64,000 bases of DNA, from the NCBI GenBank assembly GCA_950295325.1, contig OX485806.1, forward strand, positions 28,706,001 to 28,770,000. Reading direction: 5' to 3'. A model generated the notes under the pieces. It had not been told where the DNA came from and did no database searches. It was given only the letters and a program-made list of their open reading frames with translations. A program made the translations under genes and the position numbers. Shown here piece by piece: positions 11,627-24,212 of this stretch. The stretch is from Polytrichum commune. Taxonomy: Eukaryota > Streptophyta > Polytrichopsida > Polytrichales > Polytrichaceae. Within the stretch, counting starts at the first letter, position 1. Each line of letters starts with the position of its first letter.

Positions 11627-13982
11627 GCTAGATGTAGAATGCCATAGACATTCTCCCCCTGCAGATGTTTAGCACCAATAGGTACTGTGCACTCCCATAC
11701 AGTTACACACTTGTTCTGTGAAATAGTGAGCTGATTCAGTTACCATTATCACCAGCATTTGGTTGGCATAGCAGATGCTAATTGCATCTTCATTTGTCCC
11801 TGGATAGTATTGTAGTTACTGCATTCTTGTCAGCCTGGAGAAGCCTTGTGCTTACTCTTAAGCATCAGCTGTGCCTCCTGGCACTGATTTTGCATGCAAT
11901 GTGAGGTCAGTCTTACAATTCATAACAAATGTATCATACTCACCAATCTCAATCAGGTTGGCATAACTATTCAATTCTAAACTCCAGTTTTGCAGTTAGC
12001 ATGTATGGCTTTCCTCTACATAAAGCAGATTTCTTGTCAGGAGCTCCCAGGTGCCAAGGTTGGCATGTTTGGAGTGTTCTTAACGTCCTCAAACCTGCTG
12101 AAATGGAGGTCACCTGCATTTTGTTCAACTTCGGATTTTGTATGGATTCTGTGTGCTAAAGTGCATATGTATAATTCCCTTGGAATTAAATGTTTTAATG
12201 CAGTTTTTGATTTGATATTGTGAGACATGTTCCCAGTACATGTGACTCATGTGAGATAATTCCAGGTTGAAGCACGCAATGCTCATCCCTTGGTGATCTT
12301 TCCAAAAGCCCCTTTTGAGCTGAGCATCTATGATGCATAAAAATGATGTGTGTTTTAAAACAGTCACACATGTCCTAAAACATCAAGAAAGCCTTCATAA
12401 ATTGGGTGAAAGCATGTGGGAGAATCTGCTAGATGGATTTATACGGATTTAAAGTTTGGCAAAAGATCATCATGGCAAGGAAGCATGATTCATGGGTCAT
12501 TTATGGCACAAAATTGTTGTGAACCAGTGGAGTGGATGTTTTAACTGCACCATCAACATCAATTGTTATATCTGCACCCAAGTGATGGTTGAGAGTGTAG
12601 TCAAGCATCAATGTGTTTGGATGTGTGCAGTTAACATTTCACACAAACTTGCACCAAAGCCAGTGGCATGCTCACAACTTTGAAGCTCATGTGTGGCATC
12701 ATCCCATTCATAGAAGCCACATCGCATGGAAGGTTACCCTCCATGACTGCAAGATTCTTTCACCGGCAGTTGGGTGGGCATGGAATTATATGCACAAGCA
12801 GTGGTTTCAAGGTCACATGAAAGCTATGATCCCTACCCAATGAAGGTGTTCATTGTTGAGACATTGACTGGATAACATTTTAACCAACAGTTGTATTCCC
12901 TCTATTATGCCCTACGACCATGTTGTGAGGGAGCTGCTGGCTTCTTGCCATCAGGGCAAGTGCCTCTGGTTTGTGATCACTTAGATAGGTAGGTCTGTAC
13001 ATATGGTCCGGTCTTTGTACAAGTCCCAAGTCTCCCGGGTTGGGGTCACTATGTTGTTTTGATGGTGCATTTTGATTTATCAATGGAAAATCGGCATTTA
13101 CTTAGAAGAAAAAAAAACAAACAAAAAAACATCAAGACCAACTAATTTTATAAAATCTGTACACAAAGATAAATCAGACAAGTGTCTACTCTCAAGTTCT
13201 ATATAATCAAATATTCAGCTAAAGAAGACTTTGAAAAAGACACTCACCGAGCATAACCCCATGTTACAGAACAAAAGCAATCCTACAGACTGCATACACA
13301 ATAATAGTAACCCATAGCAATGAGAACATTTGAATAAACATCACTAGATTCAACGATATGATAGATAGATGGAAAGCGCTGGTATTGGACAAAAATCATG
13401 AAGCACATTTTAAAAAACAATGTGACAAGCCTTAAATCACTATAAACATATATGCAATCGTATTACTTGTCATCTCTGAAAGACCCAAAAAACATCTCTG
13501 GAGCAAGAAACCTCAGTAAATTAGACTCTTAATCATTGTCAGAAGGCACTGTCAATATCAGAAACAATTTGATTTTGACAATGAGCAGTGAGGTCATCAT
13601 CACTCATGCAACAGGCTTCGCACTATGTGCTCTTCCACACCAGAACAGAGTCCAGGTCCATATTACAATGATAGCCGGGCCAGCACTCATGGATCATCAT
13701 CATGAGGGCTTGACACCGAGATAAAAGAATCACTGGCCTGTTAACTCTGGCATGGCCAATTGAAGAGGCACCACCCTGTGAGGTGGGGAGCAGGTAAAAG
13801 GGCGCACTCCCACCTAGAGTAGTTGCTGAATGCCAGGAGTTATGGCGAATACATGTCCAATTCATGAAGGCGGCAAAGTCATTAATCACAAGTCAGCAAC
13901 TACTGATCCCTGCACAGAGAGTAAAAAGCCAAAGAAGCTCTGTCCTGATACAACAAGTGCACACAACAGGGGAAGGTGAACC
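11627..13982. other. 3' flanks of the convergent EFL1 and bHLH genes
   Basis: EFL1 and the bHLH gene point at each other here. The first few hundred bases are presumably EFL1 3'UTR, and the last part is bHLH 3'UTR on the minus strand. No third gene or structured repeat is recognised. An A-rich run lies at 13108-13130. Confidence 0.5.
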
Positions 13983-16900
13983 CTAAGTGTCTTCCTCAAA
14001 GCTGCCTTCATTCTTTGGCGATTTAGTGTCACCAGCCCTTCCACTTTCGAGTGAACCTTCCTTGTTGGCTGCACCTGCACTAGACCCGGCTGGGCCCTTG
14101 CCATTGGTTCCTGCTGCTGCAGTTAGCTGATTCTGCCCCGCTCCAGTGCTTGGGAGGGTCCCTTGCGACTTACTTGTCGTTGATATGGCAGAGGCTAAAG
14201 AGATGGGCATGAGACATAGGCCTTTGCTTTGCAAATACTGCATTGCTGACCCCATGTCATCTTCCATTAAGCGCGTCACTTGTCTCTCTGTCAATGCCAG
14301 ACCATCTTGAGAAGACCCTCCTACTCCAGTAGTAGAAGAGATTGCTGATGCTGAAAAACTATTGCCACCCTGCAAGTGCAACATTTTTCCAAGCCGATGA
14401 AGGGCTCTTTGGTGAGCCTAAGCACTTTTGTAAAGATGGAATAAACAAGGTCTCATGTCTACATGATCACAAAATATTATCAACCTGGTACTACTCTAAG
14501 GATGATGCAATGCATTCTGATATTAACTGCCACATGACAACTGGTTGCTACGCAAAACACGGAGTACCTCAGGAGGCAGATCAGCAACAAGTGGAGCAAG
14601 TGCACCAGCACCTCCCATTCGGCTCATACTCAGAACCTGCAAATGCAAAAACAGTGTCAGATTTGAAATCAAGAGAAAGAGGAATGATGACCTTCACTCT
14701 GTCAGAACTAGTAGACTAGCCGCCAATTCATAGTATTGCTGCAGGTATAAATAGCACTATGGAAGTATACTCACACCCAAGAACAATTATCTCACCTTTA
14801 CTTGCAGTTGCAAAAATCTGACATACTCAATGATCTCATCCAACATAGAAGCTTTATCTGTCTGCAGCCACATGGAACCAAAAACCGTTTTGAGTAACAA
14901 TACAAGCACATAGACAGTATCTCAATGGATGCTCTGTGTTACAAGTACAAAATCACAGAATACTTGAATGTTTCCAAGGCCCAACCAAACAAATTCTTGA
15001 AAACAAATATTATGCATGGAGGCTCAATTACTTGCCTACTGCAGACAAAGCAGTGGCAGGTCCTGAGATAGAGTACATTGTCCACCTATAATCTTTTGGA
15101 AACCAAACCACCCATAGTTGTAAAATTGAAAGAAGGTGAGAACATGACACACCTTATTAGAATTGGGTACAAGCTCTTGTAAAGCCTTCATACGCTCCGC
15201 AATTCGCTCTCTACGAAGCTGAGGATAACAACAAGAAGGGTTTCAGACCAAAACCCTGCTTTGCCAGCAGTTGTAGATCATATCCAAAGATAAGGAAGCG
15301 CAGGACAAATAAATTCTTAGTAGTGACTGTAGAAGAGAATTTATAACGACACTGCTAATCAGTGGCAAGACCTTACATGTCTAAGATGTTTACATTCAAC
15401 AGGCTTCTATTATTCATTCTGATAGAGATAAGTATATTGACAGCTGTGGTCACTGCTAAGGGAGGTCACTATCATGAGTCAAAACGTCATGCCACACATA
15501 CTCATAATGAGAAGTTCAATTGAGTGAGAGTTCCACATAGCCATGTGCAGAAAATAAGCAGCCTCAACACCACTAAGATAATCCTTGAATTTTAGTTCTG
15601 CACGCGTATTTAAGAAATGTGGGTAGTTCTTTTATCTATTTGGGTCAGTAACAATGAACAAGGTTATGCAACCACACTAAAAAAAACTCTTATCTATGCA
15701 TGGGGTACTCCACACAGAATACCGGTACATTTCAGGACAAGGTTATCCATACTAACAACTTCTCTCTCTGGTGGTCATCTAAAAAAGATGAAGGGCACCA
15801 ATTCATGTGTCCTACACTCATCAGGAAAACCAACCCATCTGCCAAACCTTTCATGACTCACTACTCAAGTTCCATTCACTTTGTAACAACACAATCATAC
15901 TTGTGGAAACAATGACAAAGTACACGTGTGCATTCTTACATCAAATCTCCCTACAAATCCTCTAAACAATCACTAACTAAATCTAAAATTCCAATTGCAG
16001 GTGACCCCATGTGAATTGGCGTTCCTTTTTCTTCTATCCTTGCAGAAGGCCAACTTTGAATCCAAAAGGTGAGCTAGTGATTTTTTTCGAGCACGACATT
16101 CAGGGCATTGTAACACAACAGGGAACATATAACACTGGTAAATGTCAAGCTTAAAATATCAGAGGTTTTCCAAGATTTAAGATGTCCACTCCGATCATCA
16201 GCACATTCACATACTGAAACACAAAACTGATCATACCCGTTCAGCAATACTGTGAGGATCAGTGGCTTGACCTCGCCGTGCACGTACACGTGGTCTAGCC
16301 CCCATGCTTTGAAGTGGCTGTGACTGCGACATTACACCCCCATTACCATAACCTGGTCCTTGGACAGCTCCAGTGGGCATCACTCCCTGCAATCATCACC
16401 ATCACAAACATGGAGTCATTGATTGTTCTCCCATAGGAATTCATCTTTGCATGCAGCGACAGAAACATGCGACCAGGTCCACAGGTTCAAGACCAGCCTT
16501 GGCAATAACACCCTCTGCAAGTCTTTCCTCACAGCACGTATGGCATGTCTGCAACGTACATTGATGTCACAACACTTACTCAAAGAAAGATGACTCCTTA
16601 TTAAGAGAAGCATTCCAGCACCATCTCACATTTGAAGCCACCCACTACACTCGAGAAACTTTCTCACAAAGCCCACTGCGCTTGTGGTCGCAAACACCTT
16701 CAAAACCAGTGTTACTTAGCTGGGAGATCCATTTCTTGCCCCAAAGACCACCAAAGTGAACCAGAAAAAGACCATTCCCACATGCTTGCTACACTGTTGA
16801 ATAAGCGCTGGATAGTAAAGCCAAGGGGTGAAGACTAGAACAGGAAACTCCAGGAAGTGCTAAGCCATAAGGCTTTCCAACAGGCCACTTGGAAGAAAGC

Positions 16901-18581
16901 TACAAGGGAACAGCAATAAGAACAGATTTGCTGAAACGCAGATGATTTTGGAGCATTTTGGGCTGAACATCTACTACAACCCCCTACGTCAAACGATGAC
17001 CTTAAAGAATGTTACACAAAGGTGCACTCCACAACAGAAGCACCTGCAGAAATAAGGAAGGAAGGAAGGAAGGGTGCAAAACTCAGAGCACTAAGCATCC
17101 TTAATTTGCAAAGAAAACAAGGTGCATATTTGAAACACATGCATGTGAAGTCAAAGAGGGGGCGGCTCTCTTGCAACAGGGTATCATCATCCTCCCTGAA
17201 TCTCTTCCACAGAGACTGGATTTCATGTATACCAATCCGGGCTTCTTTTGAAACATTCTGGGCTTAAACATCTACGACCCTCAATGTCGATGATGACACA
17301 AAAGGTGGACTCCAAAACCTCCTCCAGAAAGGAGAAAAGGAGGAAGGAAGGGTGCAAAACTCAGAACACAAAACATCCTAAACCAGAGCTAAAATTGCAT
17401 AGAAAACAAGGTGCATGTTCAAAACACATGTGCATTCTGGGCTTGATATCATCTACAACGCTTAATGTCGATGATGACCTTCAAGAATGACACAAAAGGT
17501 GCACTCCAAAACCTATGTAACAAAACCACCTCCAGAAGGAAGGAAGGAAGGAAGGAAGGAAGAAAGAAAAGAAGGAAGGCAGGGTGCACGACTTAGAACC
17601 TAAACATCCTAAATTTGCATGGAAAGACACATGCATGTGAAGTCAAGACAGTATACATACAGTGGTCCGGGGGCGGCCCTCGTGCAGCAACGCATCATCA
17701 TCCTCCCTGAATCTCTTCCCCAGGGACTGAGTGTCATGTGAATCAATCTCCCCGAGAACCAACACATTCTCTGCTTTCGCCGGGGTCAATCCCATGGGCA
17801 TTTGACTCACCCCACCGCCGTTATACCATGTAGGCGCCACCGGTGCCCCGGTTCCCGACTGGTCACCACCCTTACCACCACCATTCCTTTGCTGTTGCTG
17901 TTGCTGTTGCTGCTGGGGTCCCGAATCCTCACTACCACTGCTTCCCAGAGAGGCGGACCGCGTCAAAGAGGTGCCGTGCCCAGCCGCAGCCGCCATTCCT
18001 CCCATTTGCCCTCCTGCGCCACCGTTTCCCCCATCTCCTCCTGACCCCCCTCCCGGAATCCTCACCCGCCTGGTCGATTCCTCTCCACCTCCTCCTTCAA
18101 TTAGCTCATTCCGCCCCTCCCGTGCTGATGAATCCTGCTGCATCTGTGACTCCAGCCCTCCGAACTCGATGCTCTCGTTCCCTTTCTTGTTGTTGCTCAA
18201 ACCCTGGTTTCCTCCTAAAACCCCACTCAGGAGCCCTGGAGGCATGAGTGACATGGTGAAGAGCTTCCCCATGTTGCCGTTATTATCCCCTTGCGGTCCT
18301 TGTCCTCCTGCCATAGCCGCAGCAGATGCTTGATGCCCTGCTACCGTAGCGGCGGCCGCAGCCGCAGCATTGCTGCTCCCATTGCTACTACTATACTCCC
18401 ACCCCGCGACCCCGCCGCGCGGCCCCATGTCGAAGCACGACGCGGGTGGTATCGCGAACATGTGATCCAGAAACTCGTCCATGACGGCACCGCCGCCTCC
18501 CGCCCCGTGTGGGTTGTGATGCTCCAAATGCTCGAACCCCCTCATGCCCCCATGCTGTAGCATCGCAGGTTGCTGCGCCAT
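13983..18581 (-). CDS. LRL: bHLH transcription factor, subfamily XI (LRL/UNE12 type), complete, six exons
   Basis: Coding exons on the minus strand are 18581-17661 (307 codons), 16386-16237 (50), 15218-15153 (22), 14861-14796 (22), 14636-14568 (23) and 14369-13983 (128 plus stop), all phase 0, giving 552 residues. The ATG at 18581 ([12 protein letters not shown]) is used because the open frame further upstream has no ATG. Exon 1 is low-complexity (Gly, Ala and Gln runs) and ends in the family motif GKRFREDDD. The bHLH region spans about residues 342-401: [32 protein letters not shown], then [20 protein letters not shown]. His, Glu and Arg in the basic region are intact, so E-box binding is expected. 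The C-terminal motif [20 protein letters not shown] is the subfamily hallmark. Family members act in root-hair/rhizoid development (LRL) or fertilisation (UNE12); which role applies here is not decidable. Intron 1 has duplicated exon sequence. Confidence 0.95.
16930..17640 (-). repeat. Tandem repeats in bHLH intron 1, including a duplicated exon 1 tail
   Basis: Three related blocks (starting near 16945, 17240 and 17435) share TCTGGGCTT..CATCTAC, AATGTCGATGATGACC, AAAGGTGCACTCCA, AAGGAAGGAAGG runs and CAAGGTGCAT. The block at 17155-17235 also carries a copy of the end of exon 1 (17661-17745): its minus-strand frame reads ...[17 protein letters not shown], against [17 protein letters not shown] in the gene. 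The exon copy has no matching donor site, so it is probably not spliced in. Confidence 0.82.
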
Positions 18582-19256
18582 ACCCCACCCACAAAACCTC
18601 TCAAACTCTTCAACAACCCCTCTCAACTCTCAAAACCTCTTTTCCTTCTTCTCCTCCTTCGCCTTCTGAGATACGTCTTCTTCTTCTTCTTCGTCGTCGT
18701 CGTCTTCTCCTCCTTCTTCTCCTTCTTCTTCTTCTTTAGCTCTGGTGTGACTAAACTAAGTTACCTATTTACTTGCCCTTGTGTGTGGAACTCGTGATGA
18801 GAGGTGCTACAGTGGTGAGTTGGAGCGAGGGGGGGAGGGGGCCTGACAGACGATTGTGTGAGCTGATGATGCTTCTTCTGGTTCTCGACATGACGGGACG
18901 ACGACGGACGGGGAGCAGTCAGCGGCCATTTGCTTGCTTGCAAGGCGACGCGAGGCGAGGGGAGGGAGGGAGGGGGGCCTGCAGCGAGAGAGGAGAGAGA
19001 CACAGTGAGGGCCTGCGACCTACTCAACACCGGAGTAGGTCGCAAGTCGTGGGTGGTAGGTAGTGGAGGCGAGGTAGGTAGGTAGGTAGGTGGGCGGTAG
19101 CCCGTCGGGCAGTGAGGGCAGCACGTTTAGGGTGCCACCTGGCACCTGGCAACAAGCCGCGTTTTAATAGTACAGATGTACCACTTGAGGCCCCATTCAC
19201 ACTAGGCAAGGTGGATGGGCCTTATTTGGTTCTTTTTGTTGTTTGCTACCTTACAC
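18582..19256. promoter_or_regulatory. 5' flank and probable 5'UTR of the bHLH gene
   Basis: At 18640-18740 the minus strand is a long purine tract of GAA/GAG/GAC repeats, common in plant leader sequences. Upstream are GA-rich sequence and a GTAG microsatellite near 19070-19092. The sequence is GC-rich up to about 19160, then turns into repeat sequence. No TATA box is claimed. Confidence 0.45.
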
Positions 19257-19260
19257 TAAA

Positions 19261-19795
19261 GGGCCAGTTTAGACTAATGGCATGCCCACACTTACTGGTG
19301 TGGGTGACTAGCGAACGGCTCCTACCAACATGGGTCACTTTTAGCTCCAGCGATAACCATTGGATGTAACCAGTGTTGATAGGAACCGTTCATTGGTGGC
19401 CTGCACCAATAAGTGTGAGTGGGGTATGAGTTATGATGAAGAAGTGCATTAGTCAAGAGTTTTAGGGGAGTGAAGCGATATGATTGGCTACGAAATGGGT
19501 TTACACTACGGTCAACACTTCTCTGATGGAAAACTTCAACAATGGATTAAAAAATGGCATGGTTGCCAACATGGCAACATTTCTTGGGGGAGTTCTCCGG
19601 AGGTCAAGTTTCTTGGGCAACCTCAAACCCTCGTACAAGAAACTTGGCCTTCATATAACTCCAACTTAAGGCCTTCTTTCAATGGGTTTTTTTTTCATCT
19701 CGTCCACCACACCAATTATTGCCTCAAAGAACCCTTTCTTGGCCTAAAATTCTTGACTAACCAATGCAATTCTTCACTATAGTCTGAATTGGCCC
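19261..19795 (+). mobile_element. MITE family 3 copy 1, interrupted by a family 2 MITE
   Basis: The ends read GGGCCAGTTTAGACTA and TAGTCTGAATTGGCCC, and the inner arms (GAAGAAGTGCATTAGTCAAGA against its complement near 19750) continue the inverted repeat. The family 2 element at 19278-19426 interrupts the left arm. A second, diverged family 3 copy lies at 22527-22970. No transposase. Confidence 0.75.
19278..19426. mobile_element. MITE family 2, copy 2, nested in a family 3 MITE
   Basis: Shares CCCACACTTACT, a GAACGGCTCCTA core, AGGAACCGTTCATTGGTGGC and a terminal TAAGTGTGAGTGGGGTA with the copy at 4206-4363. TAA precedes it and a diverged TGA follows. It splits the left arm of the family 3 element, so it arrived later. 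Confidence 0.75.
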
Positions 19796-22526
19796 TTATA
19801 CTAATGGGTTTGTTTACATTAAAGGCATTAGGCCATGGCTCTTAGGTTTGCTTCACATGGGGGGGGGGGCGAGGGCTTTCAAAATCTGGAGCCAATTCAC
19901 ACAAAATATTATAGTCTCAAGCCAAGAATGGAGGAAGCTCTAACACAACCCCAAGGAAGCAAATTGGATTACCTACCATTTTGGTCCAACTCGATTCTCT
20001 TCCCTTGTGTCATGTCATATTTTGTCTTTAGTGCATGCAAATATAAAAGTTCACCTTGTCATAATATGAGTTTCAGGAATTGTTCTTGACTCCATCATGT
20101 AAAGGCATTGAGGTTGATTTGATGGATTAAACCAATCACATACATGGATTTGTGCATGTCATAGCCCCCAAATTGGCCTTGACTCCTCATGTAAAGCAGC
20201 CCTTCGATGACCATGATACCTACATGTTAGATGACAACCATGGATTATAGCCCAAAGTCTTTTGGAGATACAAGCCCTTAGTGTGAATCCAAATTCCCAT
20301 TGCACATTTCGCCAGGCCTACCTTCAAGAGTTGTCCCGAAATATTCCCCTACAACCCCAAGCAACATTATCCGTACTTGCTATGTGGGATCCATGTAGAC
20401 TTTATCCACTAGAAATGTAATGGGTTGTAATTAATATTGCCTTCATGTAAACCCATAGCCAAGGCCCATGACACTCTCAACCGATGAGAATTCGAGAAAT
20501 CTCAAGAGCCATGGCCTAGTGGCTTTTGTGCAAATATGCCCCAAGTTACTCAAATTCTCTGAGGCTAGGCTAGACACCCACATCTTTCAATGTATTTTAT
20601 TTTACAACACCTACCATCAAAGGTGCAATAATTTTTTTGTGTTTCTATAGGTTGATTGTTGATTCATATCAAACAAACTCTAGAAAACTAACTAATTCAT
20701 GAACTATGGCCCCAGTTTAAGTGTTATTTTGGTTATACATATCAATCCTCGGGCTTTATGTAGGAATCAACGTTTTACCCTCTCTAGTGGTAGGTGTTGT
20801 GAACCTACATCCTCTTTGAGCTAGCCCTCCCCCCTCTCCCCCCCCCCCCCCCCCAAAAAAACATTGCTCAAGGTGAAAACACAGTCAAATAGATCATAAA
20901 ATGTTTCAATCCCATAATTATTATCGAAAGTCTTTAATTTTGTTGGAGGGATCCATTGTAAATTAATTTAACCACACATTTATGTGGGTCAAGTTTTTGT
21001 TGAATACTCTTTTTACCTTAGTAGTAGTAGTGGGGGAGGGGCAACTCAAAGAGGTGGATATCTAGCCCTAGTAGCGAGGTTCAAATTTATGTGTGTCCGC
21101 AAACATATATGAAGAAGCCATGATCAATTCCATAATGGTTTGGAGTTTATCTTTATTTGTTATGATTTTGTCAAAGTCCGTATCATTGAGCCATAAAGAA
21201 GGCCACATAGGTCAAAACTATTGTTGAATTAAACCTATGTATAGCATCCTACTTGTATAAGTGAGGGAAAAAATGATGTAGCAAATGGAAGCACATTGCC
21301 ACAAACAAATTTATCATGACATTAATAGTGAGCTTTCCAACATGCACTAGCTTCTCAATGTCATCCTATAGGGGATGCTTGAGTAGGTGCAAAGAAAGTG
21401 TATTATACTATTATTTTGTCCCTTCCCAGCCTTTTCCCATCCCATTCTACCCCATAGCCAACCTTTTATAACCTTCTTTTGTCCATCATACAAACCCCAT
21501 GAACCGGGGTGTCATGAGCCTTAATCCATCCTCAAGGGTCCACAATACTTACTAACTACATTACATCTAACATGAGTCTCTTGAAGCCCTCACCTTTACC
21601 TTTATCTTCACCAATTCTTTCTAATTTGGAGCCCGACATGCCCATTGTGAGCCCTCACCATACTTAGTGCTCATTTCTTCATAGTGCATGGAGCTAATTT
21701 GAATACCAAATTCATTGTCAAGTGGATATTACATTTCTTGTGAAATGGTCACCCTATCCCCCCCCCCTCTATTATGCTAACTATAGAAATTATAGTATAG
21801 TTAACAAATTTTGAGCACATAGTCCAATTGCTTTCGAACACGTGTTAGGTGTCCATTCTAAAATCCTCACTTAACCGTACACCAATCAAGTATAGGAGTT
21901 CGGTTCAGACAAGTAATTCGTTGAGGTCGTTGTACATAATGGGAAGGATCTATGAAATGAGTTAAGGAATCAACGAACATGCACTTCCCATAACCGTGAC
22001 TAAATCAAGATAGATATAATTTTCAATCTAATAGTTTGTTGTTGATGCTTCATTGTAGATTTGATAATCCAATGCAAGTTTCGTTGTGCAAATCTGATTG
22101 GCATGAGGAACGTGAAAACAAACCATATAAGGTAGACGGGTCTTAAAAAGTTACGTCTTTTTTTGCTAGCCCAACTTCTTCTAGGATATGAAACATACAT
22201 TTAGCACGAGATAGTTAGCAAATCCAACTTGAGGCCATGTCCACTTTCCTCGTAATTTTTGGAGCTCGTATGAGTACCTCATTCAATATCAAAGTGAAAA
22301 TTCTCGTGCTCATTGAGTGGTCATATAGGTCCACCCCACTCAATTATGTTGAATACCAAACCTAAAACGGTTAGCATATTTCTAGCACATAGTCCAATTT
22401 ATTTAAAGCATATGTCTTTTTGGTATCCGTTGTTGAAGCCACATATAACCACATACCACTCAAATATAAGCATATGATTAAGAGAAGTGACCGAATTAGG
22501 TATGTGTACCTAACAACCACATACCT
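19796..22526. other. Intergenic, no gene seen; repeat fragments
   Basis: AT-rich sequence with poly-G at 19859-19868 and poly-C near 20821-20854. From about 21800 to 22230 it resembles dispersed family 5 (compare 44270-44640): CATGCACTTCCCATAACCGT, CTAATCCAA-type words, TCTTCTAGGATATGAA. No frame resembles a known protein. Confidence 0.5.
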
Positions 22527-22633
22527 TAGGGCCGGTTTAGACTACAGTGAAGAAGTGCACCAATCAGTCAAGAACTTCAACCCAACACAAGTTTATTTGA
22601 GGCAAAATTTTGGTATGATGGACAAGATGGGGG

Positions 22634-22670
<37 letters not shown>

Positions 22671-22970
22671 CTCAAGTTGGAGTTCTATGAAGGTCAAGTT
22701 TTCTCGTCCAAGGCTTTGCCCAAGAAACTTGGCCTATGGAGAACTCCCTTAGCAAAAAAAATTGCCATGTTGCTAACCATGTCATTGTTTCAACCATGCT
22801 TGAAGTTCTTCACTGGAGAAGTCTTGGCCGTAGTGTAAAACCCGGCTAATGAAGAACCCATTCCGTAGCCAGTCATATGGCTCCATTCCCTATCCTCAGC
22901 ATGTCATCAATGACAATATGCATGACTTCTCAACCAGTGCACTTCTTCACTGAAGTGTAAACCAACCCTC
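22527..22970 (+). mobile_element. MITE family 3, copy 2
   Basis: Begins GGGCCGGTTTAGACTACAG and ends near AGTGTAAACCAACCC, with inner arms AGTGAAGAAGTGCACCAATC and its near complement around 22940. An (AT)n microsatellite at 22637-22665 interrupts it. Noncoding. Confidence 0.65.
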
Positions 22971-22975
22971 AAAAC

Positions 22976-23230
22976 CTCTTCACACATGAGACTAAAAGCC
23001 CGTGACCATTACATTCTAAGATCTCTCGTTGGTCGAAAAGGAGGAGACCGTCCAAGTTCGCTTCACACTAGAAGGTGAAGGCCTACGGAACCAAGGCAAA
23101 TTTATCATGGATGAGAAGTCTACATGAAATCCTACATGACATACTATAAATGTTATTCTATGATTTGCTGAAATTTTCTCTAAGAGGTAGGTTTGACATA
23201 AATTTTAGCAAACCATGCTAACGGTATTGC
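22976..23230 (+). mobile_element. MITE family 1, truncated copy B1
   Basis: CTTCACACATGAGACTAAAA..GCCCGTGACCATT and GTCCAAGTTCGCTTCACACTA match the left half of family 1. The right half is missing. It lies head to head with the reverse copy at 23268-23752. Confidence 0.7.
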
Positions 23231-23267
23231 CTTTCGATGAGAGTGGAGGCCCTCAGACTTACATGGT

Positions 23268-23752
23268 CACGAGCCAAGAGCCGTGACCATGAAATTATGA
23301 GAGCCCAAAAGAAAGTGTCCAAAGGTTGTCCCAAGACACCTCCAAAATTAGGTAGTGTGGTCACGGGCCCTCAAGTGTAGCGTGAAGTCATATGTAACCG
23401 AGCCCTCAACCAAATGCTATTTCAATGAATTCCTACACACAAGGGTCCTCACACATGATAAAATAGAACAAATCAACAGTTACGAGCGTTCGGAGTGCCA
23501 TGGTCTCCCACCGGTTTTGTGTTAGGCCTACCTCCAAGAGGTGGTTTTTGAAAAATCGTCCAAGTGATCATGAAACATGATCCATTCGATACCATGTAGG
23601 AATCCATCCGTGTAGACTTTACATCCATCTTGCACTCACATACTCCGTTGGTCCCTCGAGCGTAGTGTGAAGCGCGAACTTGGACCGGCTCCGCCTTTTC
23701 CACCAATGAGAATGGTGACGGGCTCTCAGTCTCGTGTGTGCAGTGACCCTTA
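23268..23752 (-). mobile_element. MITE family 1, copy B2, reverse orientation
   Basis: Reads GAGCCAAGAGCCGTGACCAT through to CAGTCTCGTGTGTGCAGTGA, the reverse order of copy A at 2747-3243. The left terminal sequence is eroded. An open frame through it is incidental. Confidence 0.78.
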
Positions 23753-24180
23753 GTGTTCCGTTTGCCGAGGTAGTCAGACCACGGGTAGACGGTAAAGTAT
23801 TCCAAGTGGCTGCCCCCGCGAGGCCGGGCAGTAGATACCCCACCGACGGAACTGACAGGGCTACGAACCGACTAGGGGCATCAGTGCGACGCGAGGTGGC
23901 GCGGCGTGGGCGGGCGGGTAGGTAGGTACGTAAACGAGGCAGGTAGGTACGTAAACGAGGTGGGTAGGTAGGAAAGCGGTAGGGGCAAGGGCGTGCGGCA
24001 CTTGGTGGTGTCAGCCCCTGCCGCCTGCCGAAGGTGCTTCTCTTGGTTGTCGTTTTCCTGGGCCCCCCTTTGTTTTGTCTGCTGCCCGGGCCATTTATAG
24101 CTTCCTTCTCTCTCCTTTTCTTGCCCAAATTCGGATTGTGGAAGACTTTGCTTGCCACTCGGGAGGAGGGGGGAGTCCCA
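23753..24180. other. GC-rich segment with GTAG minisatellite
   Basis: Contains GTAGGTAGGTACGTAAACGAG repeated in two slightly different copies at 23917-23975, then pyrimidine-rich sequence around 24050-24120 with CCATTTATAG. It recalls the GTAG-rich segment at 19065-19095. Frames on both strands are proline/arginine-rich and not recognised. Confidence 0.4.
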
Positions 24181-24212
24181 CTTTCGGACTCCGGGCGGCG
24201 GGGCGGGCGGGG

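Noticed and set aside
18581-18626. Longer bHLH start giving 15 extra residues
   Set aside because: The upstream open stretch begins with TTG, not ATG. The first in-frame ATG is at 18581.
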